A stretch of 64,000 bases of DNA, from positions 248,001 through 312,000 of the forward strand of contig NZ_JARFVB010000001.1 in NCBI RefSeq assembly GCF_029193885.1. Reading direction: 5' to 3'. How positions within the stretch are numbered: position 1 is the stretch's first letter; each line of letters begins with the position of its first letter. The position numbers and the translations under genes were made by a program. Under the pieces are notes generated by a model, which worked only from the letters and a program-made list of their open reading frames with translations, made no database searches and was not told where the DNA came from. Source of the stretch: Flagellimonas yonaguniensis (GTDB taxonomy: Bacteria > Bacteroidota > Bacteroidia > Flavobacteriales > Flavobacteriaceae). Positions 25,391 through 34,392 of this stretch are shown here, piece after piece.

Positions 25391-26758
25391 TCAATACGCT
25401 TTTTCTTCTCCTTTAATGGCATTTAGGACCGTTTGAACGATGATTTTAAAATCTAGAACCATGGACCAGTTCTCGACATAGAATATGTCATATCTTAATC
25501 TATTAAGACCGTCCATGTCCGTTTCTATTCCACCTCTTTCCCCTTTAACTTGGGCCAAACCTGTTATCCCTGGCTTTATAAGGTGCCTAACCATAAACTT
25601 ATTGTGCTTTTTGGCCAAATCATCTGTTAATTTAAGCGGATGGGGGCGAGGCCCTACCACGGACATCTTTCCAAACAACACATTATAAAATTGGGGCAAC
25701 TCATCAATACTTGTTCTTCGAATAAACTTTCCAACTTTTGTTACTCTCGTATCATTTCTGGTCGCCCATTTTTTATCTGAATCGGAATTTACGGCCATAG
25801 ACCGGAATTTATAGCAATAGAAGGGCTTATTGTCTATACCGTTTCTTAACTGTCTAAAGAAAATAGGCCCTTTGCTCTCCAGCCTTATGATGACCGCCAT
25901 TAAAGGCACCAACCAAGACAGAAGAAATAAAATGACCACTGTTGAAAAAAGGACATCGAAAATACGTTTTGACAAAGCATTGAGCTTTCTATCCAAAGGG
26001 GCATCTCTCAAGCTTAAAACCGGAACATATTCATAATATTCAAACTTTAGCTTTGTTGTATAAATAGTATTGTCGGGCACAAACTTTAATCTTTTCAGAT
26101 TGTTGTCGGCATAATTGATTATTTCCGTTATTTGTTCGTTACGCATTTCGGATATCGAAAAGAATATCTCATCAACATTATTATTTGATATAAACTCAAA
26201 GCAAGACTCCAAGCTAAAATCTTTTTCGTCAGTATCGAATTGACCTACGAGCAAATAACCCAGCTCTTTTTTTTCCTTAAATGTGGTAATCAGTCTTTCG
26301 GCCCTATTGTTTTTGCCAATCACAACTACTCTTTTGACATTAAACCCGAACCTTTCCCTTAGTGCCATCAAGAGGAAATGAATCAAGAATTTATTGGTTG
26401 AAATCACAAAAAAACAAATAAGGAAGTAATACCCAAGGTTAAGCCTGCTGATCAATGGCTGCTTCAAAAAACCAATGTAAGCGTACAACACCAAAAAAAA
26501 TAAAATGAACTGATAGAAAACGAGGTTAAATATGTGGGTGAACTTATTGTTGTTGTTGATGAGATAAAATTGATTTTTCAATGAAATGATTATCCAAGTC
26601 AGGGTTATATAAAAATGGAACAGGATTGGACTTGAAAACAAAGGGTTCATATAATCAAGGGGAAATAAATAAAAAATGAAGTTGATCATAAAAAGATCAA
26701 AAAAGATAAACAATCCCTCTAAAAACCTGGTGCCAATATTATTCTCCAACCTGTTCAT
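25391..26758 (-). CDS. WcaJ-like polyprenyl glycosylphosphotransferase
   Basis: 455 residues. Four to five N-terminal membrane helices, a Rossmann-like CoA-binding middle part (KRVVVIGKNNRAERLI) and the C-terminal sugar-transferase domain with SKRIFDVLFS, the membrane re-entrant helix, KFRSM, RRTSIDELPQFYNVL and SVVGPRP. It transfers a sugar-1-phosphate to undecaprenyl phosphate, the priming step of repeat-unit assembly. Located near the 3' end of the polysaccharide locus. Confidence 0.94.
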   Translation of the reverse strand: MNRLENNIGTRFLEGLFIFFDLFMINFIFYLFPLDYMNPLFSSPILFHFYITLTWIIISLKNQFYLINNNNKFTHIFNLVFYQFILFFLVLYAYIGFLKQPLISRLNLGYYFLICFFVISTNKFLIHFLLMALRERFGFNVKRVVVIGKNNRAERLITTFKEKKELGYLLVGQFDTDEKDFSLESCFEFISNNNVDEIFFSISEMRNEQITEIINYADNNLKRLKFVPDNTIYTTKLKFEYYEYVPVLSLRDAPLDRKLNALSKRIFDVLFSTVVILFLLSWLVPLMAVIIRLESKGPIFFRQLRNGIDNKPFYCYKFRSMAVNSDSDKKWATRNDTRVTKVGKFIRRTSIDELPQFYNVLFGKMSVVGPRPHPLKLTDDLAKKHNKFMVRHLIKPGITGLAQVKGERGGIETDMDGLNRLRYDIFYVENWSMVLDFKIIVQTVLNAIKGEEKAY

Positions 26759-26831
26759 ACTTCTAATGCTATAACAACTTAAGTCTTTCTATCTGAGTGA
26801 CCAACCTATTCCAAAGACCTAAATAAAATTT

Positions 26832-27965
26832 TCATTTTCCACTTGAATACTCTGAGTAAACTTGTTCCAATTTTTGAATGGTGTTTTCTATGTTGAGCCC
26901 TTTATTGAACAATTGTTGTGAGGCCTTGCCATATCTTTCCCTTACATCTTCATTTTGGTACAATTCAATTACTTTCCCTGCCATTTCCCCATCATCTCCT
27001 TGGGATATCAAAAAGCCATTTTGTCCATCGTACACCAAATCCCTATTCCCGTCACAGTCAGTTGCAATAATCGCTTTGGATAATGCCAAGCTCTCGATCA
27101 TTGCATATGGCATTCCCTCATATCTGGCAGTAGACAAGTAAAGTTGTGCCTTAGATATTATCCCAAAGATTTTTTTTCTTTCCATCCATTTAATAAGGGT
27201 AATGTTGCTTTCCAATGCATACTTTTCAATCAAATCGTTTACCTTATCCGTGTTTGGGCTTACAACACCGACCCCCATGACCACCAGATGAATGTCCGGA
27301 ATCTTGGCCTTTACTTTTTTTATTACTTCCACCATCATTTCAATATTTTTTTGATACGATGGCCGTCCCACTGTGCAAATATATTTTTTTGGCAGATTAT
27401 ATTCATGGATTGCGCTCAAATCAAGGTCCGTTATTGGCTTTATGCAATTATTGAAGACTATTGTATTTTCCTCCGCATAGCCAACTTCTTTTATCCCCCT
27501 GATCTGTTCTGAAATAGATGTTGCCAACAAAATGGAGTTGAAATTTTTGAACAGCCTCTCGATGAACAAAAATAATTTTTGTTTTACCCCTCCTTTTTGG
27601 CTTAGATAGGAAAATGCATGGGGAGTGTGCAAAACAGTTACCGGGTAGAACAATGATGCGAACCTGCCTATTATCCCTCCCTTTGCGCTATGTGCATGAA
27701 CAACGTTTGGCTTTTCTTTTTTTAGGATTTTTACAAGTCCCCAAATACATCTAAAATCCTTTATTGGGCTGATTTCTCTTTGTATTGGCAAATAATACTC
27801 TTTAATCCTATTCCCATTCTTATCAAGATAATCTTCCCTATTGTCCATTGGGCGGCCATGTACTATTACACTGGAGATTTTGGACGCATCGACATTTTCC
27901 GACACAAGTCTTAAATATACTTCAACGCCACCAACGGAATGGAGAACATGTAATACTTTAATCAT
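26832..27965 (-). CDS. Glycosyltransferase family 4
   Basis: 377 residues from the ATG at 27965, which gives the natural start MIKVLHVLHSVGGVEVYLR. GT-B fold: N-terminal acceptor domain with HAHSAKGGIIGR, and a C-terminal domain with VGRPSYQKNIE and the EX7E-like ARYEGMPYAMIESLALS. It adds a sugar to the growing lipid-linked repeat in the cytoplasm. Overlaps the preceding polymerase-like gene by 8 bases. Confidence 0.92.
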   Translation of the reverse strand: MIKVLHVLHSVGGVEVYLRLVSENVDASKISSVIVHGRPMDNREDYLDKNGNRIKEYYLPIQREISPIKDFRCIWGLVKILKKEKPNVVHAHSAKGGIIGRFASLFYPVTVLHTPHAFSYLSQKGGVKQKLFLFIERLFKNFNSILLATSISEQIRGIKEVGYAEENTIVFNNCIKPITDLDLSAIHEYNLPKKYICTVGRPSYQKNIEMMVEVIKKVKAKIPDIHLVVMGVGVVSPNTDKVNDLIEKYALESNITLIKWMERKKIFGIISKAQLYLSTARYEGMPYAMIESLALSKAIIATDCDGNRDLVYDGQNGFLISQGDDGEMAGKVIELYQNEDVRERYGKASQQLFNKGLNIENTIQKLEQVYSEYSSGK

Positions 27966-29175
27966 TTTTGATTTTTTTACCCAAAACAGCAAAACAGGTT
28001 GCCAATAAAAACACTCCTACTTGCCTCATCAGCACGTTTTCTACTAAACTAAATACGATAATCAAGAACAAAAGCCACATACTGGGTAAAATGCCTCTAT
28101 AAGAATATGCATAAACCAGTATTAAGATCAGAACCAGAACAATCCCAATTATTCCGTGCATCAAATATGTATGCAAAAATTGATTGTGGGTATTATACCT
28201 GGCCTTAACGAACCATGCTCTCTTATCTTTAATATAAATGGTTTTACCATAACAGTCAACAAGCTTTTCCTGAAGTTCCCTTTCTGTATCCAACCCGATA
28301 AAATGACTTTTCCCCCATTCTTTGCCAGCAATCTGAAACGCACAGCGCCATATGGCATACCTTGGTTCATGGATTTTTAATTGGAGCATATAATTGTCAA
28401 TGGAGCTCGAATTGAGAAAGAACCTCTTTTTAAACCCCTCATTTTTGAGGCCAATTACGGTTAAAACAGATAATGCCATCAACAGAATAAAAATATGTTT
28501 GAATGAAATCTTCGATTTTAAATCAACATAGATATTATAAACAAGGAAAACTGTGAGGAACAAAAAAGAGAGCCTTGAGGCCAAGATGAAATTGACTATG
28601 AAAATCGCCGCTAACAGCACATATTTCATTTTTAGGTTTGTTTTACACAGCATGTAAACAAAAACTGCCGCTATCATGCTCATAAACCCAAAATATAGCC
28701 TCTCAAAAATCAGAAAGCTTTGGGTGTTCCCACCAAACTTATAAAAATTAAACTCTCCATATTGCCAATAATTACTGACAATACCAACAATAACAAACAA
28801 GAAGACAACTGCATACGCCAATAAGTATGCCATAAGGAATCTCTTAAAAAACCTCTTCCCGCCGCCCATTAAAATAATCGGTGTGCACAACAGTATGAGA
28901 TATCTTAAACCTACCTTGTAGTCCTTGGGGGTTTCGGCAAAGACCACAATGTCAATCAACAAAAGAGCAACGATTACAATGGATAATATACTCGTGCGGC
29001 TCAGTCGCACATTTATACCTTCTTTTGCCGTGTAATATAAACCACAAGCTATCAACAAAACAAAACATATGTTATTCAAGGCCGTGGAAAATGCCATGCT
29101 CAAATAAAATAGGAACACGAGAAAAACCCTTATCTTGTCCAGACCGAACAATCGCTGTGTAAATTTTGTCATCAT
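27958..29175 (-). CDS. O-antigen polymerase/ligase-like membrane protein (first of two)
   Basis: 405 residues with about ten to eleven membrane helices and a large loop in the second half containing RYNTHNQFLHTYLMHGIIG, the Wzy_C/WaaL-type motif. It probably polymerises repeat units in the periplasm or ligates glycan to an acceptor. It overlaps the next polymerase-like gene (29172) by 4 bases, so both are expressed together. Which is Wzy and which may be a ligase cannot be told from sequence. Confidence 0.82.
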   Translation of the reverse strand: MMTKFTQRLFGLDKIRVFLVFLFYLSMAFSTALNNICFVLLIACGLYYTAKEGINVRLSRTSILSIVIVALLLIDIVVFAETPKDYKVGLRYLILLCTPIILMGGGKRFFKRFLMAYLLAYAVVFLFVIVGIVSNYWQYGEFNFYKFGGNTQSFLIFERLYFGFMSMIAAVFVYMLCKTNLKMKYVLLAAIFIVNFILASRLSFLFLTVFLVYNIYVDLKSKISFKHIFILLMALSVLTVIGLKNEGFKKRFFLNSSSIDNYMLQLKIHEPRYAIWRCAFQIAGKEWGKSHFIGLDTERELQEKLVDCYGKTIYIKDKRAWFVKARYNTHNQFLHTYLMHGIIGIVLVLILILVYAYSYRGILPSMWLLFLIIVFSLVENVLMRQVGVFLLATCFAVLGKKIKND

Positions 29176-30554
29176 TTGTTTCCCGCCTTATTGAGCACCA
29201 CTAGGAAAAAACTGAAAAAAATCCAATACCCAATGACCCTGAACGTGTCAAATTGTACCCACGTAAGACCGAATCCTATAGATGACAGTACCAGTAAGGC
29301 ATTAAGATTTTCCTGTCCATATAAAACTTTTCCCCTATAGTATAGCAACAAACTTCTTAAAAAAACAACCAATTGAAAAGCCACAAAAGTAATCAATCCA
29401 AGTAATCCAGTGTCAACACCCACTCGAATATAGGTGTTATAAACCGGAGGAAAAATTTTCTTGCCTTGGACGAACCTTTCTAATTCAATATTATCCTCTC
29501 TAGACCAGTCTGGGTATTTATTGACTACCGTAAACCCCGCTTGTCCAAAACCATGGCCCAACACTGGCTTTTCCTTAAAAGCCTCCAGAGACGCCACATA
29601 TGTACCTAACCTTGTTTTATTAGATTGAGAGGCTTTGTAATTTTTGACAAAGTTATAGCTGTCCATTCGTTTTTGCACGAACTCACTATTACTCAAATAA
29701 TAAATCGCAAAGGGCAACATTATTATTGATGTCATTACCACAAATATTATGTTCTTAAGCCTTTTTGAACTTATTCTCCCCTTGGTTTGGTTTAAACCAA
29801 TGAATGTTGCGAATTGCAATAAGATGATTAAAAGCCCAGATCTGGAATTCGAGAAAATTGCCAGGAACAAAATCATTCCCAAGGGTAAATAATACCGAAG
29901 AATTTTTCGAGTATTGGGTTTAACACTGATTATCCAGGGCAATGCTGTAGCCAAGAAGAGACCCAATGAAGGTGGTTCCTTGGTAACTGAGGAGATTCTT
30001 TTGTCCCAAGTGTTTTTAACTATTCTAACCAAGGGCATCGAATCAAAAAAATCCAGTACTGCATTGGCAAAAGAAAAACGATAATGGATATAAATCACTT
30101 CAAAAAAACCTACTATGAAAACAATGTATACCGCCCAGAGAAATGGTTTTCTTATCCGGCCTACAATATTCGGCGTATCCATAAAATAATTATACAAAAC
30201 CAAAGTAAGGAAGGGAAAGAAGAACAAAAAGACCAGCACCTGCGACAATAACTTTTGAATTCCTGTTCTAAGTGGATGGGCGTTGTTAAAAATAGATGAC
30301 AAATTTACCAAAGAACTCAGCCCGATTATGAAAACAAATAGAATAAGCAGCTGTAATTCCAAGGATATCCTTGGAACACGGACTGAGAATCTATTTTTTA
30401 AAAAGATGAAAAAAAAAAGGAAAATCAATAAAAAAAGAATATATCCCTCCCTTGAAAATTCGCCCAACGGTAGAACCCCCACCCCATCAAATGGAATAAG
30501 GAAAACTGTTAGGAAAAAGAAAAGATATATGATTTTTGATGCTTTGATCTTCAA
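29172..30554 (-). CDS. O-antigen ligase/polymerase family membrane protein (second of two)
   Basis: 460 residues, about eleven membrane helices, with SNSRSGLLIILLQF in the middle and a loop holding EKPVLGHGFGQAGF and VYNTYIRVGVDTGLLGL, typical of the O-antigen ligase (Wzy_C) superfamily. Its sequence differs clearly from its neighbour, so it is not a recent duplicate. Part of the polysaccharide locus, 54 bases after the sulfotransferase gene. Confidence 0.85.
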   Translation of the reverse strand: MKIKASKIIYLFFFLTVFLIPFDGVGVLPLGEFSREGYILFLLIFLFFFIFLKNRFSVRVPRISLELQLLILFVFIIGLSSLVNLSSIFNNAHPLRTGIQKLLSQVLVFLFFFPFLTLVLYNYFMDTPNIVGRIRKPFLWAVYIVFIVGFFEVIYIHYRFSFANAVLDFFDSMPLVRIVKNTWDKRISSVTKEPPSLGLFLATALPWIISVKPNTRKILRYYLPLGMILFLAIFSNSRSGLLIILLQFATFIGLNQTKGRISSKRLKNIIFVVMTSIIMLPFAIYYLSNSEFVQKRMDSYNFVKNYKASQSNKTRLGTYVASLEAFKEKPVLGHGFGQAGFTVVNKYPDWSREDNIELERFVQGKKIFPPVYNTYIRVGVDTGLLGLITFVAFQLVVFLRSLLLYYRGKVLYGQENLNALLVLSSIGFGLTWVQFDTFRVIGYWIFFSFFLVVLNKAGNK

Positions 30555-30608
30555 TTTTTCTTGTGATTACGTTAAAAGTCCGCTTTCAGGTTTACAAAAC
30601 TTGATTTT

Positions 30609-31502
30609 TCAATATTTATCGATCCAACCCGATAAATCCCTATCTATAAGTTCTTGTAAGTTATATAAATCTTGTGTATAAAGCCTTGAGAGCGATTTTT
30701 TTTCTTCTTTGGAAATTTCTATATCCGACAGGTTGATTTTTTGAAGTCTTGACTGCAATTTAATTGCTGCGTTCTTACCTACCATTTTTGTCCCCATCCG
30801 TCTCAAAAAGCTGTCCTTGATCAACAAGCTATTCAGAAATTGCCATTTCGCTTTGCCAGAGGCATTTAATTTTAAGTTCTCTTCTGCCTCGATGTATGGA
30901 ATACCCAAAAAGTCACAGGTTTGGTCCAGAACTTCTTGCGTGTTTTGAATCAAATCCTCAAAAAGGTACACCTTGACCTCAGGGAAATTATCCATATAGC
31001 TCTTTACCTGGTCATGGTAAAATCCGCCTTTTTTATATCCCCAAATAAATTCAAACCCTTTTGCGAGTCTTTCCTCTTCCATCATTATCGCCTGCTCTAT
31101 GGACATTTTTTCCCTGCCGTCCCTAATTAGATGCTTATATGCGGATACGGCCCTGTCAACAGGGTGTCTTAGCACTATGATAATTTTAGGCGCGCCCAAA
31201 AGTGATTTTATTTCCGGTATTACCTCTGTGTGATAGAAGAGATTGTCCACACTGGAATCCCCCATACATTTATATTCCTTGGACGTATTGAACAGCCTTT
31301 TATAGCTGTCCAGCGAAGATATAACCCTCTTTTTTGTAAAGGCAATATCTCCAGGTCCTTTGTATTTCGCAAATTTTGATGAGAAATATTTGGGTTCTTT
31401 AGGGGTTGGCATCAAGACATCCGAATGTTTGTCCAAGTAGTAGTTCAGTGTGGTTGTCCCGGATTTCGCAGCCCCTACAATTAAAAAATTTGGTAAATTC
31501 AT
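30609..31502 (-). CDS. Sulfotransferase (PAPS-dependent)
   Basis: 297 residues from the ATG at 31502 (MNLPNFLIVGAAKSGTTTL). The 5'-phosphosulfate loop is GAAKSGTT at 10-17, and the 3'-phosphate site is IVLRHPVDRAVSAYKH. Heparan-sulfate-type fold. It should transfer sulfate from PAPS to a glycan in the cytoplasm before flipping. The start lies 1 base after the stop of the GT2 gene. PAPS is supplied by cysD, cysN and cysC in the same locus. Confidence 0.9.
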   Translation of the reverse strand: MNLPNFLIVGAAKSGTTTLNYYLDKHSDVLMPTPKEPKYFSSKFAKYKGPGDIAFTKKRVISSLDSYKRLFNTSKEYKCMGDSSVDNLFYHTEVIPEIKSLLGAPKIIIVLRHPVDRAVSAYKHLIRDGREKMSIEQAIMMEEERLAKGFEFIWGYKKGGFYHDQVKSYMDNFPEVKVYLFEDLIQNTQEVLDQTCDFLGIPYIEAEENLKLNASGKAKWQFLNSLLIKDSFLRRMGTKMVGKNAAIKLQSRLQKINLSDIEISKEEKKSLSRLYTQDLYNLQELIDRDLSGWIDKY

Positions 31503-31503
31503 C

Positions 31504-32382
31504 TCAGGCCGTTGGTTTAAAAAATATTCCCTTAAAAAACGCACCAACTACTATACTAAAGGCTTTTAGCTTATGGTTTTTTCTGGAAACCGACCGATAT
31601 AAGTTCCTTGCAAAAAACAAGAACATTAGATTGTACTCGCCAAATTTCCTGTGCATAAACGTTCTGTTCCTGAAACCATATTCCATTTTCCAAAACTCTT
31701 TTGGTGTACAGTTTTGGATATTGGTGTTATGGTTGGTAACCGTTTTGTGCACTACTTGACTTTCTTCTACAAAGAGCCCTTTGTATCCCGCTCGGATTAT
31801 TCTTCTACTATATTCTAGATCATCACACCATATAAAGAAATCCTGATATGGGAGGCCCAGTTTATCCACTATGCGCGCAGGAACCATCATCGATACAAAA
31901 GAGCAGGATTTTACGTTGATATATCCTTCATCGCCAAAAAATGCCACCCCATTATCGTTTACCCTTGAAACATCGGGAATGTTCATTTTGTGTGGTGTAC
32001 CGTCCGTCCAAATAACTTTGCTACAGGTAAAGCCAACATCCTCAACTTTTTTAAAAGGTTCCAAAAGCGGGCCAAGACTGTCCTTTTTGACTATGGAATC
32101 ATCATCCATGAGCCATATATAGTCATACCCCTGTTCAAAAGCGTATTTTAGCCCAGCCTTAAAACCTCCTGCACCACCTAAGTTTTCTTTCATCAGGTAC
32201 TCCTCGACCTTTGGGCTTTCTTTACTTAACCCTTGGAGATATTCATGGGTATTGTCGGTACTGGCATTATTTACCACAACAACTTTTTCCAAACTGCCAT
32301 TTACCTCCAAAAGTGCGTTCAATGTCTCCTTTAAAAGCTCAAGCCTATTATATGTCACAACTACTGCACAAACCCTATCCAT
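31504..32382 (-). CDS. Glycosyltransferase family 2, galactofuranosyltransferase-like
   Basis: 292 residues. GT-A fold start VCAVVVTYNRLELLKETL, NNASTDNTHEYL, then ENLGGAGGFKAGLKYA and the metal-binding DDD in YIWLMDDDS, a combination typical of GlfT-like enzymes. The gene overlaps the UDP-galactopyranose mutase gene by 8 bases, which supports UDP-galactofuranose as donor. Specificity is inferred from motif and neighbour. Confidence 0.85.
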   Translation of the reverse strand: MDRVCAVVVTYNRLELLKETLNALLEVNGSLEKVVVVNNASTDNTHEYLQGLSKESPKVEEYLMKENLGGAGGFKAGLKYAFEQGYDYIWLMDDDSIVKKDSLGPLLEPFKKVEDVGFTCSKVIWTDGTPHKMNIPDVSRVNDNGVAFFGDEGYINVKSCSFVSMMVPARIVDKLGLPYQDFFIWCDDLEYSRRIIRAGYKGLFVEESQVVHKTVTNHNTNIQNCTPKEFWKMEYGFRNRTFMHRKFGEYNLMFLFFARNLYRSVSRKNHKLKAFSIVVGAFFKGIFFKPTA

Positions 32383-33487
32383 CGAATTCCTTTTTAACTG
32401 CTACCAGAGCACTGCCTATTACTTGATGCATATCATAATATCTGTATTCCGCCAACCTGCCCCCAAAGATAACATTGCTTTCTGATTCCGCCCTTTTTCT
32501 GTAGGCCGTAAAGGTTTTGGAATTTTTGTCGTCATTTATTGGGTAATACGGCTCGTTTAGTGAGTTCCATTCCTGTGGGTACTCTTTGGTTATCACAGTT
32601 TTGTCCTGTTTCCCAAATTCAAAATGCTTGTGTTCGATAATTCGAGTGTATGGTGTTTCTTTATCCGTATAGTTTATGACTGCATTTCCTTGGAAATTAT
32701 CACTGTTCAGCACTGATGATTCAAATCTTAGGCTACGGTATTCCAATCTTCCGTGCTCAAACCCATAGTATTCATCGATTTTTCCGGTAAAGACAACTTT
32801 TTTGGCAAGCCTTTCCCAGGCCCCCCTTTCTTTAAAAAAGTCAACACCAACCTTGCATTCAATCCCTGCCAGCAATTTGTCGATCAATTTATTGTATCCC
32901 CCTATTGGGATTCCTTGGTATTTGTCCTTGAAATAATTATTGTCAAAGGTAAACCTCACTGGTAAACGTTTGATAATGAATGCTGGCAACTCGGTTGCTG
33001 GTCTTCCCCATTGCTTTTCGGTATACTCCTTGATCAAAGCTTCGTATATGTCCCTCCCTACGAGTGACAATGCTTGCTCCTCAAGGTTCTTGGGATTGTC
33101 TATATCCAGCTCCTTTATCTGCTCTTCAATCTTCTTTTTGGCTTCCTCTGGGGTTTTTACACCCCACATTTGATAAAAGGTGTTCATGTTAAAGGGCAAA
33201 TTGTAGAGCTTACCCTTGTAATTGGCCAATGGGGAGTTGGTAAATCTATTGAACTCCACAAAAGAGTTCACATAATCCCAAATTTGCTTGTCATTGGTAT
33301 GAAAGATGTGTGCTCCATATTTGTGCACGTTTATCCCTTCTATATTTTCACAATGGACATTGCCCCCTAAATGCTCCCTTTTTTCAATTACCAGACATTT
33401 TTTTCCTCTTTTGTTCGCTTCATGGGCAAAGACCGACCCAAAAAGGCCAGAACCAACTATTAAATAATCGTACTTTAATTCACTCAT
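32375..33487 (-). CDS. glf: UDP-galactopyranose mutase
   Basis: 370 residues from the ATG at 33487, giving YDYLIVGSGLFGSVFAHEA with the FAD dinucleotide fold; a TTG three codons earlier is less likely. HKYGAHIFHTND and TEKQWGRPATELP are UGM hallmarks, and the flavin-binding C terminus has YRYYDMHQVIGSAL. It interconverts UDP-galactopyranose and UDP-galactofuranose. Overlaps by ATGA with the preceding sulfotransferase gene. Confidence 0.96.
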   Translation of the reverse strand: MSELKYDYLIVGSGLFGSVFAHEANKRGKKCLVIEKREHLGGNVHCENIEGINVHKYGAHIFHTNDKQIWDYVNSFVEFNRFTNSPLANYKGKLYNLPFNMNTFYQMWGVKTPEEAKKKIEEQIKELDIDNPKNLEEQALSLVGRDIYEALIKEYTEKQWGRPATELPAFIIKRLPVRFTFDNNYFKDKYQGIPIGGYNKLIDKLLAGIECKVGVDFFKERGAWERLAKKVVFTGKIDEYYGFEHGRLEYRSLRFESSVLNSDNFQGNAVINYTDKETPYTRIIEHKHFEFGKQDKTVITKEYPQEWNSLNEPYYPINDDKNSKTFTAYRKRAESESNVIFGGRLAEYRYYDMHQVIGSALVAVKKEFDG

Positions 33488-34392
33488 TTTAGCCAATGTG
33501 ATAAATCTCTATTTATTAAATTTTCCAATTCCTTTATATCCTCTCTATACAAAGATTTTAGTCTTTCTTTATCTCTTTCTGGAATTATAGTTTTTGCAAT
33601 ATTTTTCCTAATCATTTTTTGTTTTACCCCTTTTAATGCATTAATGATTTTTTGTGGGGCTAACTCTCTAACAAATTTTGGAAAAACTAGCCTTGAATAT
33701 ATTTTTTGCAAAGAGATATTTTTTGGACTACCAGATACGTTGTATCTATTTTTAAAATCATATTCGATTGGCTTGATTTCCAAAAAATCGGAAATTTCAT
33801 TTAAAACATTTTGATTGTCTCTTTTAAAATCATCATATATAATAATCTTCACCTTTGAGAAATTCTGTAAGTAAGCCTCAACCTGTTTTAGATAGAATCC
33901 AACATCTACATACAACCAAGCCCATTCCCAATTTCTCTCTTTTCTTGAGTTTTCAAGTTCAATGGCCTCTGTGAAGCTTTCCTTTTCCCTTAAGTCTCTT
34001 ACGAAATGCATATACTGAGAAAATGCCCGTTCAACTGGGTTTCTAAGTATTATAATTATTTTAGGTTCTTTTTGATTGGTAGAGGCATATGACTCTTTTA
34101 TTTTCTCAATTGAATTCTTATAATAATATAAATAATCCGGAGATACATCTCCTTTTATTTGGTTAGAATTTGCCCTATTAAATAACTTGATATATTCTTC
34201 TTCACTTTTAATTATCGACTTGTTCACCAAATAATCTTTAGGGCCTTGAAAGTTCCCATCCATCATAGAAAAATACCTGCATTCTTTTCGTATTGGCATA
34301 AATACAGAAGGATGTTGACCCAAGCATCTCGCGATAGTTGATGTTCCTGCTTTAGCTGCGCCGACAATCAAAAAGTTTGGAAATACACTCAT
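33484..34392 (-). CDS. Sulfotransferase (PAPS-dependent), second copy in the locus
   Basis: 302 residues from the ATG at 34392 (MSVFPNFLIVGAAKAGTST). PAPS loops GAAKAGTS at 11-18 and ILRNPVERAFSQYMHF. Same family and length as the enzyme at 30609-31502, with clearly different sequence, so a different acceptor position is likely. Coupled to the flippase gene by an ATGA overlap. AT-rich and Lys-rich compared with the cys genes upstream. Confidence 0.9.
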   Translation of the reverse strand: MSVFPNFLIVGAAKAGTSTIARCLGQHPSVFMPIRKECRYFSMMDGNFQGPKDYLVNKSIIKSEEEYIKLFNRANSNQIKGDVSPDYLYYYKNSIEKIKESYASTNQKEPKIIIILRNPVERAFSQYMHFVRDLREKESFTEAIELENSRKERNWEWAWLYVDVGFYLKQVEAYLQNFSKVKIIIYDDFKRDNQNVLNEISDFLEIKPIEYDFKNRYNVSGSPKNISLQKIYSRLVFPKFVRELAPQKIINALKGVKQKMIRKNIAKTIIPERDKERLKSLYREDIKELENLINRDLSHWLK

